Assembly: GCF_900114135.1 (NCBI RefSeq)
Contig: NZ_FORY01000003.1
Span: forward strand, 248,001-312,000
DNA length: 64,000 nucleotides
From: Celeribacter halophilus
GTDB lineage: Bacteria; Pseudomonadota; Alphaproteobacteria; Rhodobacterales; Rhodobacteraceae
Reading direction: 5' to 3'
This document shows positions 55,040-63,544 of the stretch, piece after piece; within the stretch, counting starts at the first letter, position 1, and each line of letters opens with the position of its first letter. Below the pieces are notes generated by a model. That model saw only the letters and a program-made list of their open reading frames with translations. It was not told the origin of the DNA and did no database searches. Position numbers and translations under genes: made by a program.

Positions 55040-55801
55040 TTAGCCGAGATGGTGACGCGACAGGGAGCCTGCGATTTCGCAGATGATGCCGCCGAGGTCT
55101 TTCTTGGCGGCGTCGCGGGCTTCGGTGCTGGTCATGGAAATCGCGATGCCTGCCACGGGCGTGCCCTCCGGCCCGAGGATCGGCGCACCGAGACAGACCA
55201 TGCCCTCGCGTATTTCGCCATTGTCCACGGCGTAGCCCTGCGCGCGCCAGACCTTCACATCCTCTTCGAACGCCTCAAGATCCCGCACGCTGTTGTCGGT
55301 AAATGGCGCATGCCACGGGGCGGAGAGAAGCATGCGTCTCTGCTCTTGCGGAAGCTGCGACAGCATGGCTTTTCCGGTCGCGGAATAGACCGCAGGAAGG
55401 CGCATACCTATTTGAAATGTAAAGCCTAAAGGCTTGTCGGAGTTGCGGCAGGCGAGGTAGACCACCTGATCGTTTTCCAGCGTCGAGAGGGTGACGGTGT
55501 AATTGGCCAACCGTCCGTCGCGGGCCAGCGTGCGCTGGAATTCGGAGACAAGGGAGGAACGGCTCAGATAGGCCCCGCTCCAGCGCAGGCAATGGGCGCT
55601 CATGCTGTAGCCGGTAGGGTCCGAGTGAAGCACGCCGGTTTCTACCAGTGTCTCGCAAATGCCGAAGACGGAACTCTTGGGAATATCGAGGCATCGGGCC
55701 AGCTCGGAGACGCCCATGGGGCTGCTGCTGGCGGCCAGTTGGTCGAGGATTCGGATGGTGCGCTCCGCCGCCGGTGCGCGCCGTTTTGTAGGGTCAGCCA
55801 T
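55040..55801 (-). CDS. IclR-family transcriptional regulator
   Basis: A 253-aa protein. The winged helix is TIRILDQLAASSSPMGVSELARCLDIPKSSVFGICETLVETGVL, followed by the GAF-like IclR effector domain with ATGKAMLSQL and GAPILGPEGTPVAGIAIS. ATG 55801 is chosen over an upstream TTG. It is divergent from the semialdehyde dehydrogenase gene, with a GTTCC...GGAAC palindrome between them. A phased TGTCTG array directly precedes its start. Confidence 0.88.
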   Translation of the reverse strand: MADPTKRRAPAAERTIRILDQLAASSSPMGVSELARCLDIPKSSVFGICETLVETGVLHSDPTGYSMSAHCLRWSGAYLSRSSLVSEFQRTLARDGRLANYTVTLSTLENDQVVYLACRNSDKPLGFTFQIGMRLPAVYSATGKAMLSQLPQEQRRMLLSAPWHAPFTDNSVRDLEAFEEDVKVWRAQGYAVDNGEIREGMVCLGAPILGPEGTPVAGIAISMTSTEARDAAKKDLGGIICEIAGSLSRHHLG

Positions 55802-55802
55802 G

Positions 55803-55830
55803 TGTCTGCCATTTGTCTGCGTTTTGTCGG
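55803..55830. repeat. Phased TGTCTG/TGTCGG array (11-bp period) before the IclR gene
   Basis: TGTCTG at 55803 and 55814 and TGTCGG at 55825, each 11 bp apart, ending directly against the IclR gene start. It mirrors the TGTCGG array before atf at 33979. Confidence 0.65.
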
Positions 55831-55856
55831 GCAAGTTTACCGCCGTATTTGAGGAA

Positions 55857-55885
55857 TTGACATAGGGTATACATCGGCATACGTT
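55857..55885 (+). promoter_or_regulatory. Promoter of the semialdehyde-dehydrogenase operon
   Basis: TTGACA (55857-55862), 17-bp spacer, TACGTT (55880-55885), pointing to the dehydrogenase gene and just before the IclR-type palindrome. Confidence 0.55.
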
Positions 55886-55900
55886 TCATATTAAAGACAG

Positions 55901-55918
55901 CGTTCCGTATATGGAACG
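55901..55918. promoter_or_regulatory. Candidate IclR operator
   Basis: CGTTCC-GTATAT-GGAACG, a palindrome with 6-bp arms about 10 bp downstream of the likely transcription start of the dehydrogenase operon. Its form fits IclR-family sites, and the position fits repression. Confidence 0.55.
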
Positions 55919-55966
55919 ATCAGTCAAGCCGAAACCGAATAGCCAAGACCAAACTGGGAGGCCCGA

Positions 55967-57412
55967 ATGCCTGAACTCAAAGACCCGTCTCTGTTGCAAA
56001 ACGCTTGTCTGGTGAACGGCCAGTGGGTGCAGGCCGCATCCGGTGACACCATCGAGGTCACAAACCCCGCAGATGGCTCCGTGGTCGGCACCGTGCCCAG
56101 CATGTCCCCCGACGAAATCCCTGCGGTGATCGAAGCCGCGCGGGTGGCGCAGGCGGACTGGGCGACATGGGCGGCCAAGGAACGCTCCGCCGTGCTGCGC
56201 AAGTGGTTCGAACTGATGGTGGAGAACACCGAAGACCTCGGCCTGATTATGACGCTGGAGCAGGGCAAGCCGCTGAAAGAAGCCAAGGGCGAAATCGCCT
56301 ATGCCGCCTCTTTCGTGGAGTGGTTCGCCGAGGAAGCCAAACGCATTTACGGCGATACGATCCCCGCACCGGCACGCAACCAGCGCCTCACCGTGCTGCG
56401 CCAGCCCATCGGTGTGACCGCCGCGATCACGCCGTGGAACTTTCCGGCCGCGATGATCACCCGCAAGGCCGCGCCTGCGCTGGCCGCAGGGTGCTCGATG
56501 ATCGTGCGTCCCGCCGATCTCACCCCGCTCACGGCGCTGGCGCTTGGTGTGCTGGCCGAACGTGCGGGCATTCCGGCAGGCGTGTTCCAGATCGTCACCG
56601 GTCCGGCCTCGAAAATCGGCAAGGTCATCACCGACAGCGATGTGGTCCGCAAACTCTCCTTCACAGGTTCGACCGAAGTGGGCCGGTTGCTGATGGCGCA
56701 ATGTGCCGACACGATCAAGAAAGTCTCGCTCGAACTGGGCGGTAACGCACCTTTCATCGTGTTCGATGACGCCGATCTTGATGCGGCGGTCGAAGGGGCG
56801 ATGGCCTCGAAATACCGCAACGCGGGCCAGACCTGTGTCTGTGCCAACCGTATTCTGGTGCAGCGCGGGGTCTATGACGCCTTTGCCAAGAAACTGGCGG
56901 CCAAAGTCTCCGAACTCACCGTTGGCAACGGCACCGAAGAGGGCACGGATATCGGCCCGATGATCGAGCCGAAAGCCCTCGACAAGGTGCAAAGCCATAT
57001 CGAGGACGCGGTCTCCAAAGGCGCGACACTTATGCAGGGCGGTAAGCGCCTTGGCGGGTTGTTCTTTGAGCCGGCCATCCTCACCGGTGTCACGCCGGAG
57101 ATGAAAGTCGCAACCGAAGAAACCTTCGGCCCGCTCGCACCGCTGTTTCCCTTCGACACGGAAGAAGACGCGATTGCCATGGCCAATGACACGATCTTCG
57201 GTCTGGCGGCCTATTTCTTCACCCGCGATCACGCCCGTATGGTGCGTGTCTCCGAAGGGCTGGAATACGGCATGGTCGGGCACAACACGGGCCTGATCTC
57301 CAACGAGGTGGCCCCGTTCGGTGGCGTGAAACAGTCCGGTTTGGGCCGTGAAGGCTCCAAATACGGCATCGAGGACTATCTCGAGATGAAATACATCTGT
57401 AGCGCCCTTTAA
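55967..57412 (+). CDS. gabD: NAD(P)-dependent succinate-semialdehyde dehydrogenase (GabD-like)
   Basis: A 481-aa aldehyde dehydrogenase. ITPWNFPAAMITRKAAPALAAG and SFTGSTEVGR bind the cofactor, SLELGGNAP carries the catalytic Glu, NAGQTCVCANR the nucleophilic Cys, and EETFGPLAP is conserved. GGGAGG precedes the ATG. With the adjoining iron-type alcohol dehydrogenase, oxidation of 4-hydroxybutyrate to succinate semialdehyde and then succinate is the simplest pathway; this is inference. Confidence 0.88.
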   Translation: MPELKDPSLLQNACLVNGQWVQAASGDTIEVTNPADGSVVGTVPSMSPDEIPAVIEAARVAQADWATWAAKERSAVLRKWFELMVENTEDLGLIMTLEQGKPLKEAKGEIAYAASFVEWFAEEAKRIYGDTIPAPARNQRLTVLRQPIGVTAAITPWNFPAAMITRKAAPALAAGCSMIVRPADLTPLTALALGVLAERAGIPAGVFQIVTGPASKIGKVITDSDVVRKLSFTGSTEVGRLLMAQCADTIKKVSLELGGNAPFIVFDDADLDAAVEGAMASKYRNAGQTCVCANRILVQRGVYDAFAKKLAAKVSELTVGNGTEEGTDIGPMIEPKALDKVQSHIEDAVSKGATLMQGGKRLGGLFFEPAILTGVTPEMKVATEETFGPLAPLFPFDTEEDAIAMANDTIFGLAAYFFTRDHARMVRVSEGLEYGMVGHNTGLISNEVAPFGGVKQSGLGREGSKYGIEDYLEMKYICSAL

Positions 57413-57424
57413 ACCCTTCCCCTC

Positions 57425-57463
57425 GCGCGACCCGTCCCACTTCCTGCGGGTCGCGCATTTTTT
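57425..57463 (+). terminator. Intra-operon rho-independent terminator after gabD
   Basis: GCGCGACCCG-N12-CGGGTCGCGC then ATTTTTT, a strong terminator only 18 bp before the next start codon. It probably lets only part of the transcription continue into the alcohol dehydrogenase gene. Confidence 0.85.
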
Positions 57464-57481
57464 ACTTCAAGGACAAGATCA

Positions 57482-58648
57482 ATGACTGATGGTATCAAAC
57501 CGTTTTCCTTCGACACGCCCGGCTCCATGCTTGTGGAATGGGGTGGCGCGAAGCGGATGGGCGAGCTTTTGAGCGCATGGTTTCCCGAGCGCAACCTGTT
57601 GATCGTGACTGACAAATTCCTGCATGAGAACGGCCTGCTTGATCCGGCTGTGGCCTCTTTGAAAGCTCACGGTTTCACCGTGACGGTGTTCGACGATGTG
57701 GTGGCCGATCCGCCCGAAGCCGTGCTGATGTCCTGCGTCGAGCGTGCGAAAGCGGCGGGTGCGGATGTCGTCATGGGGCTTGGTGGCGGCTCCTCTATGG
57801 ACATCGCCAAACTCGTGGCGGTGATGCTGGTCTCCGAACAACCGCTTTCCGAGCTCTACGGCATCGGCAAGGTCGAGGGCAAACGCACGCCTCTGGTGCA
57901 GGTTCCGACCACGGCGGGCACGGGCTCCGAAGTGACCAACATCACCATCCTGACCACCGGCGAGACCACGAAAATGGGCATTGTCTCGCATCAGCTTTAT
58001 GCCGACCGCGTGTTGCTGGATGCCGAGCTGACCGTGGGTCTGCCGCCGGTTCAGACGGCTGCGACCGGCATTGATGCGATGGTTCACGCCATTGAAGCCT
58101 TCACCGGCCAGCACAAGAAAAACATGATGTCGGATGTCTTCGCCAAAGAGGCGCTGCGTCTGATGACGGCGAACCTGATCACCGCCTGTCAGGACGGCAC
58201 CAACCGCGCGGCCCGCGAAGCGATGCTTCTGGGTGCGAACCTTGCGGGGCAGGCGTTTTCTAACAGTCCGGTGGGCGCGGTTCATGCGCTGGCCTATCCG
58301 TTGGGCGGGCATTACCACCTGCCGCATGGTCTGACCAATGCGCTGATGCTCGGGCCGGTTCTGCGCTACAACATGACCGCCGCCGCATCGCTCTATGCCG
58401 AGCTGGCCGATGTGGTTGTCGGGCCGTCCGAGGAGGGCACGCAGGCCAAATCCGCCAATTTCGTGAACTTCATGCAAGACCTGATGGATCGCTCCGGCGC
58501 GCCGTTGAAACTGCGTGATGTGAACGTCCCTGAAGCCGATCTGCCGATGCTGGCGAAAGACGCCATGCTGCAAACGCGGCTTCTGGTCAACAATCCCGTC
58601 GAAGTGACGGAGAAAGATGCGCTCGCGCTGTATCGCGAAGCATACTGA
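57482..58648 (+). CDS. Iron-containing (class III) alcohol dehydrogenase
   Basis: A 388-aa group III alcohol dehydrogenase. GLGGGSSMDIAKLVAVM binds NAD, PTTAGTGSEVT is conserved, the metal ligands lie in AATGIDAMVHAIEAF and VHALAYPLGGHYHLPHG. Partners such as 4-hydroxybutyrate or 1,3-propanediol dehydrogenases have this fold; the GabD-like gene next to it favours 4-hydroxybutyrate. The start is just after the terminator at 57425-57463. Confidence 0.85.
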   Translation: MTDGIKPFSFDTPGSMLVEWGGAKRMGELLSAWFPERNLLIVTDKFLHENGLLDPAVASLKAHGFTVTVFDDVVADPPEAVLMSCVERAKAAGADVVMGLGGGSSMDIAKLVAVMLVSEQPLSELYGIGKVEGKRTPLVQVPTTAGTGSEVTNITILTTGETTKMGIVSHQLYADRVLLDAELTVGLPPVQTAATGIDAMVHAIEAFTGQHKKNMMSDVFAKEALRLMTANLITACQDGTNRAAREAMLLGANLAGQAFSNSPVGAVHALAYPLGGHYHLPHGLTNALMLGPVLRYNMTAAASLYAELADVVVGPSEEGTQAKSANFVNFMQDLMDRSGAPLKLRDVNVPEADLPMLAKDAMLQTRLLVNNPVEVTEKDALALYREAY

Positions 58649-58754
58649 CCCTCAGACAGGCGCCCTGACGCACCGCAGGTAGGGCGCCTGACACATACTA
58701 TAAATGTGCCCCGGGAGGGAGGGGCCCAACTGCGCACAAAGCGAGGAGACTTCA

Positions 58755-60122
58755 GTGAGACAACAACGTATCGACGGGCAGGAAACGCCCTATTGGCCGG
58801 CGGGTCCGTTCAAGATCCGCCTGCCATTCCTACACTACCGGTTCGAGTGGCCGGATTACTTCCAGGGCCTCTTGATGTGCGCTGTGGATCTGGCGGCGAT
58901 CCCGCTCATGATCGAACTGTTGGGGATGCCCTTTGAGGTGGCCCTTGCTGTTGTCATGATGAACGGGATTTTGTACCTGACGCACCACTTGCTGGGCGAT
59001 CCGGTTATTCCCGGCTGGATCACACCGGCGATCCCGCTTCTGATGGCCTATTGTGCGGCATTTCCGGAGGGGCCGGAGCGCGTGCATGCCTTGATTGCCT
59101 TCCAGTTGATGCTCGGTCTGTTCTCGATCTTCATCGGGGCCTCGGGTCTGGCGCATCGCGTGGTGCAGCTGATTCCGCAAGCGATCAAATCCGGCATCAT
59201 CATCGGGGCGGGCATTGCCGCCGTGATCTCGGTGTTCAAGGTCGGTGGCCGGTTTGACAGCTTTCCCTTCACCATCACCATCGCGGTTGGGATTGCCTTC
59301 TACGTCATCTTCTCGCGGCACTTTGCCAAGCTGAAAGCCACCAGTTTCATCTTTGGTGCGATCGGCAAGCTCGGTATTTTCCCGATTGTGGCGCTGGCGA
59401 TTGTGGTTGCTCCGGTCTTTGGCGAGGCGCCGTGGCCGACCATCGAGTGGGGGATTTCCAAGCCGGACTTCACCACGCTGTGGAAGGAATACACCATCTT
59501 CGGCCTCGGTTTTCCGCCGCTGAGCATGTTCCTCACCGCGATCCCGACGGTTCTGGCCGCCTATATCGTGCTGTTCGGGGATGTTCTGCAAAGCAAGGCC
59601 ATCCTTGAAGAAGCCGACCACGCGCGTCTGGACGAAAAGATCGACTACAACCCCGACCGTGCACATATGATCTTCGGGGCGCGGAACTCGGTCATGTCCA
59701 TCATCGGGCCGGATGTGGCCATGTGTGGACCGCTCTGGGCCGCCATGCATGTCGTCATTGTCGAGCGTTTCACGCAGGGCAAAAAGGCAATGGACTCGAT
59801 CTTCGGCGGGGCAGGGTCCTTCCGTTGGGGGACCAACACCGGCTTGCTCCTGATGCCGATTGTCACGCTCGTGCAGCCGATCCTCGGCATCGCTCTGGCT
59901 CTGACGCTGCTGATCCAGGGCTATGTCTCGGTACGCATCGGTGTGATGGAAGCGCGCTCCCAGCGTGACCTGGGCATCGCCGGTGTCGTCGCCGCCGTGC
60001 TTGCCACCCGCGGGGCCGCTTGGGCCTTCGGCGTCGGCGTGGTGCTCTGCATCCTCGTCTACGGTCGCGACTTCTTCCGCGGTGAGGTCGACGAGACCTT
60101 CGTGAAAGACATGAAAGACTGA
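58755..60122 (+). CDS. Multi-span permease (NCS2/xanthine-uracil permease-like)
   Basis: A 455-aa membrane protein with about 12 spans. The segment SIFIGASGLAHRVVQLIPQAIKSGIIIGAGIAAVISVF and the later RAHMIFGARNSVMSIIGPDVAM look like NCS2-type uptake proteins; the match is loose. The start is GTG at 58755 with GAGGAG 7 nt upstream. Its place after gabD and the alcohol dehydrogenase suggests it takes up their substrate, perhaps an organic acid. Confidence 0.65.
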   Translation: MRQQRIDGQETPYWPAGPFKIRLPFLHYRFEWPDYFQGLLMCAVDLAAIPLMIELLGMPFEVALAVVMMNGILYLTHHLLGDPVIPGWITPAIPLLMAYCAAFPEGPERVHALIAFQLMLGLFSIFIGASGLAHRVVQLIPQAIKSGIIIGAGIAAVISVFKVGGRFDSFPFTITIAVGIAFYVIFSRHFAKLKATSFIFGAIGKLGIFPIVALAIVVAPVFGEAPWPTIEWGISKPDFTTLWKEYTIFGLGFPPLSMFLTAIPTVLAAYIVLFGDVLQSKAILEEADHARLDEKIDYNPDRAHMIFGARNSVMSIIGPDVAMCGPLWAAMHVVIVERFTQGKKAMDSIFGGAGSFRWGTNTGLLLMPIVTLVQPILGIALALTLLIQGYVSVRIGVMEARSQRDLGIAGVVAAVLATRGAAWAFGVGVVLCILVYGRDFFRGEVDETFVKDMKD

Positions 60123-60147
60123 CACAAAGCATTTTGTGAGACGTTGA

Positions 60148-60174
60148 AACGGGGGCCGCTTTGGCCCCCGTTTT
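60148..60174 (+). terminator. Rho-independent terminator after the permease
   Basis: AACGGGGGCC-N5-GGCCCCCGTT then TT, a 10-bp perfect stem 26 nt after the permease stop. Confidence 0.85.
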
Positions 60175-60222
60175 GTGTTTGGCCTGCTTGGGTCTCGCCC
60201 CCCCAACCCCGCCCACATAAAA

Positions 60223-60250
60223 AACGATCACCCTTTGTTGAGTGATCGTT
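60223..60250. repeat. AACGATCAC/GTGATCGTT inverted repeat
   Basis: A perfect 9-bp inverted repeat with a 10-nt loop, about 164 bp before the small membrane gene. On the minus strand it is followed by TTTTT, so it could be a terminator for unseen minus-strand transcription or a TetR-like operator for the downstream gene. Confidence 0.45.
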
Positions 60251-60413
60251 CAAATATGTTTTTTGAGTCATCGCTCCATAACGCTTAAATGCCAGTCTAC
60301 GACATGACGGCAAAGGCGTTTGCGCGATGAACGGTCTGTTCTGTGCCGCCCTTTGCCACAGTGTTTCAAACCGGCTCCGCATTTTGCGCAAAACACAGAG
60401 AGACCTTCCCGAT

Positions 60414-60872
60414 ATGTTGACACTTCACAGCCTCAGAAATCTGGTGATCGCCGGATTGGTGGGCGAAATTTCGTTTGAACTCTACGCATGGCTGATCTCG
60501 CCGGTTCTGTTCGGGGTGGCTTTGGCCCCTGCGAATTTGGTGATCGCTCTGATCAAGATCGCCTTTGGCGTCACGCTGCCGCATTGGGCCGGTTTCCTTG
60601 TCCATTTCACAATCGGCGCAGTCGGGTTCGGGGCGTTTGTCTGGCTGACGCATCTGGTGACGCGGTTCAATCTCATCCTGTCAGGTGCCGTGGCGGGGTT
60701 TGTCCTGTGGTTCGTGGCACAAGGTATGCTGGCGCCTGTGGTGGGGCGCAGCTTCATGATGGGGTTCGGGGCCTATACCCAGTCCTCCTTTATCGGGCAT
60801 GTCGGCATGGCGACCTTGATGGGATATGTCATGGTCAGGTTGCAAACACGCCAAGCGCGCATCGCGGTCTAA
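60414..60872 (+). CDS. Small four-span membrane protein
   Basis: A 152-aa protein with four hydrophobic spans (from LVIAGLVGEISFELYAWLI). A longer frame opens 87 bp upstream, but its first 29 residues are hydrophilic; the ATG at 60414 places the first span near the N-terminus. Ribosome binding site is weak. No family recognised. Confidence 0.5.
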   Translation: MLTLHSLRNLVIAGLVGEISFELYAWLISPVLFGVALAPANLVIALIKIAFGVTLPHWAGFLVHFTIGAVGFGAFVWLTHLVTRFNLILSGAVAGFVLWFVAQGMLAPVVGRSFMMGFGAYTQSSFIGHVGMATLMGYVMVRLQTRQARIAV

Positions 60873-60893
60873 AAGCGCAAGCGTAACCAAGGG

Positions 60894-60922
60894 GCAAAGC
60901 AGGGCGATCCTGTCTGCTTTGC
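60894..60922 (+). terminator. Hairpin after the small membrane gene
   Basis: GCAAAGCAG-N11-CTGCTTTGC, a perfect 9-bp stem 21 bp after the stop codon; no U-tract. The remaining ~240 bp up to yaeQ show nothing else. Confidence 0.45.
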
Positions 60923-61165
60923 TCATCACCATGCCTGAGACCATGCCCGTGGCCCTATCTGCCTGAGGCAGGAAGAGGCGGGCAGGGGCGTGGCACAAGA
61001 GCCGCGCGAACGGCTGTCCGATGTCTTATCTGCTTTCACAAAGACGCCGGAGGCTTTAGAGCCTATCGCAACGTGCCTCGATGGAGCGTGACAGCCCCAT
61101 CCCGACGCAGCGCGGCGTTTCTTGAAACGCCTGCGGCAGGCCCATCTTTAATCAGGACAGATATC

Positions 61166-61711
61166 ATGGCGCTCAAAGCCACCATTTACAAAGTTGAACT
61201 CACCGTCTCCGATATGGACCGTCACTATTACGAGACCCACAAGCTGACGGTGGCCAAACATCCTTCCGAGACGGATGAGCGGTTGATGGTGCGCCTGCTG
61301 GCCTTTGCCCTGAATGCCCACGAGCATCTGGAAATGACCAAGGGCCTCTCCACGGATGACGAGCCCGACATCTGGCAGAAAAGCCTGAGCGACGAACTGG
61401 AACTCTGGGTGGCCTTGGGCCTGCCGAGCGAGAAACTCGTGCGTCAGTCCTGTGGCAAGGCCCGTGATGTGATCATCTATGCCTATGGCGGCAGGACGGC
61501 AGAGATGTGGTGGGAGAAGATCAAAAACAGCACCACGCGGTTCGATAACCTGAAAGTGGTGAATATCACCCCGAAAGACACCGCCGCATTGGCCGATTTG
61601 GCGCGCCGCACGATGAAGTTGCAGGTCAACATTCAGGACGGCGAGGTGATGGTCGGGGTTGATGATAGCGTGGTCTACCTGACGCCGGAGACTTGGAAAG
61701 AGGCGGGGTAG
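61166..61711 (+). CDS. yaeQ: YaeQ family protein
   Basis: A 181-aa YaeQ protein, recognised from MALKATIYKVELTVSDMDRHYY, HPSETDERLMVRLLAFAL and GLPSEKLVRQSCGKARDVIIYAYG. The fold is related to PD-(D/E)XK nucleases. The biological role is poorly defined. ATG 61166 has AGGA upstream. Confidence 0.9.
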   Translation: MALKATIYKVELTVSDMDRHYYETHKLTVAKHPSETDERLMVRLLAFALNAHEHLEMTKGLSTDDEPDIWQKSLSDELELWVALGLPSEKLVRQSCGKARDVIIYAYGGRTAEMWWEKIKNSTTRFDNLKVVNITPKDTAALADLARRTMKLQVNIQDGEVMVGVDDSVVYLTPETWKEAG

Positions 61712-61969
61712 GCGCCGGAGGTTCCGCAGAGTGGCGCAACCATACGGCTTGGGCGCAACATTTTGTTGCATCATTCCTTAGAAACAGGCCCCCCAAAATC
61801 GAAGAAAGACAGCTCCGAGCCGTTTGTGGCAGTCCGACACCAACGGCGAAACCGGACATTTGCTTCATCTCGCATGGCTGTTGTTTAAGGAGATGGGCCT
61901 TGGTCGCCTTTGCAAGCCAAGGCCCATACTCTCATTTGGTGAGGTTTCCCGATTGTGCTCTCGACAGGC

Positions 61970-62200
61970 CTATCTCTTTGAACGCTTTCCTGAGGCAAAA
62001 AACAATACTGTCGCGAGAGTTGCTGGGAGAAAGAGGCCGAAGGACATGGGCAGAGCCGTGGCTGTTCCTCCGATGGCAACGCAGGACGAGACGGTAAATG
62101 CCATTGCAAACTGAATGGCTCCGAGCAAAGCCGAGCCCATGCCAGTACTTACACCAATGGCTTGTATAAACTGCAGAGCGTTGAACCACACGATATCGTC
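61970..62200 (-). pseudogene. Remnant of a Bcr/CflA-type efflux transporter (C-terminal end)
   Basis: The minus-strand frame gives GMGSALLGAIQFAMAF, then GTATALPMSFGLFLPATLA, which matches the C-terminal spans of MFS drug-efflux proteins. No N-terminal part or start exists, so it is a gene scar in the 870-bp gap between yaeQ and the LysR gene. The part from 61712 to 61970 holds nothing recognisable. Confidence 0.55.
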
Positions 62201-62213
62201 GAGCAACGGTAGG

Positions 62214-62573
62214 GCCGATCTCGTCCTCGAAGCCGTATTCGAGGAAACAGGCAATTACGCCGCCCAACCTGCCCTGAAGGAGGACAAAAGGTGTCGCGTG
62301 GTGCTGGAAGAGTTTCTGATCAATGTCTTCGAGCATCTGAACAAAGATCGCGATACTCTATGTTCCATTATCGCCGCTGCGCAGAAGGATGTGACATTCA
62401 ATGCCTCCTTCCATAAGAGTTTCGTCTTGCCGCGTGAAAAGATGATCACCGCGTTGCTGCATCGGGCACCAGACATGCGCGCGCACCGCGCACCAAGTTC
62501 AGCTCAGCGGGACAAAACGGATATGCGCTACGGCTGCGCCAATGGCAGAAATCGACTGCTTTTGATTGAATAA
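62214..62573 (+). pseudogene. Probable remnant of a TetR-family regulator (C-terminal part)
   Basis: A plus-strand frame reads LEEFLINVFEHLNKDRDTLCSIIAAAQKDVTFNASFHKSFVLPREKM, like the ligand-binding half of TetR/AcrR regulators. The HTH is missing. It lies head-to-head with the transporter remnant, as a TetR-efflux pair would after a deletion. Confidence 0.45.
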
Positions 62574-62585
62574 AGCAGGATGAGG

Positions 62586-63458
62586 CTATTTTTCAGCTTG
62601 TTCCAGAAACCAAGATATAACGGCTTCAATCGCCGGGTTTTGTTTTGTCTTGCGTGTGGAGAGCAGGTAAAAGTCCTGTTCGCCGATCAGGGTTTGTGGT
62701 GTGATCTGTATCAACCGTTTGGCGGCAATCTCGCCCTCTACGAGAAAACGGCTTACCAGAGCCGCTCCCTGACCAAACAGGGCTGCATCCACGGACAGGG
62801 ATGTTTGGCTGAGGCGTAGCCTATGTCCGGCTACATCTTCGATGTTATGCAGTTTGAGAAACTCGGGCCAGAGGTTGTGGCTGTCATGAAGTTTGGGGAT
62901 GGATGACAACGCTTTTGCATCAAGAGGCAAATCATACCCGTCCACCAGACTTGGCGCGGCCACGGCGATAACCTCCTGACGAAACAGGAGGTGCGCATCA
63001 AGTGAGGCTCCGAAAGGCGGCTTTCCTTGTCGCACGGCAAGATCAATTCCGTCGCTGTGAAAGCTTGAAGCCTTTTCTGTTGCCAGAATGCGTAGGTCGA
63101 TATCCGGATGCTTGGCCGAAAAGTCCGGCAGGTTGGGGATCAGCCATTTTGCGGCGAATGTCGGAGTGACGCTGACAAGAACTTTGCGGGGTTCCGGTTT
63201 GAGTTGCTCCGTTGCATTGCGCAGCGCCTCGAATGCGGCGGCGACAAAGACGTGATAACTCCGTCCCGCTGACGTGAAAGCCAAGCCCTTTGGAAGCCGT
63301 TCAAACAAGGGCACGCCTAAATGCGCCTCAAGTTGACGCACCTGTTGGGCGACGGCCCCTTGGGTGACGCCAAGTTCATCCGCAGCAGCACGGAAATTCA
63401 GACATCTGCCAGCCACGTCAAATGCACGTAGACCGTTGAGGGGAGGAAGTTGCGGCAT
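62586..63458 (-). CDS. LysR-family regulator (GcvA-like)
   Basis: A 290-aa LTTR with MPQLPPLNGLRAFDVAGR at the start and the HTH LNFRAAADELGVTQGAVAQQVRQLEAHLG, similar to GcvA-type regulators. The effector domain follows (VSVTPTFAAKWLIPNLPDF). Divergent from the SDR gene at 63545, which may be its target. Confidence 0.9.
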   Translation of the reverse strand: MPQLPPLNGLRAFDVAGRCLNFRAAADELGVTQGAVAQQVRQLEAHLGVPLFERLPKGLAFTSAGRSYHVFVAAAFEALRNATEQLKPEPRKVLVSVTPTFAAKWLIPNLPDFSAKHPDIDLRILATEKASSFHSDGIDLAVRQGKPPFGASLDAHLLFRQEVIAVAAPSLVDGYDLPLDAKALSSIPKLHDSHNLWPEFLKLHNIEDVAGHRLRLSQTSLSVDAALFGQGAALVSRFLVEGEIAAKRLIQITPQTLIGEQDFYLLSTRKTKQNPAIEAVISWFLEQAEK

Positions 63459-63544
63459 TTGGCAATAGTAATCCTATAGTCATGAAACATCAATTCTCGC
63501 GCGATACGCCGATTTTATTGATCTATTGATAAGCCAGAATAGTG

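Noticed and set aside
55886-57283. Minus-strand frame of ~465 codons opposite gabD (and similar ones opposite the alcohol dehydrogenase and permease)
   Set aside because: Arg/His/Gly-rich antisense readings of genes with strong catalytic motifs.
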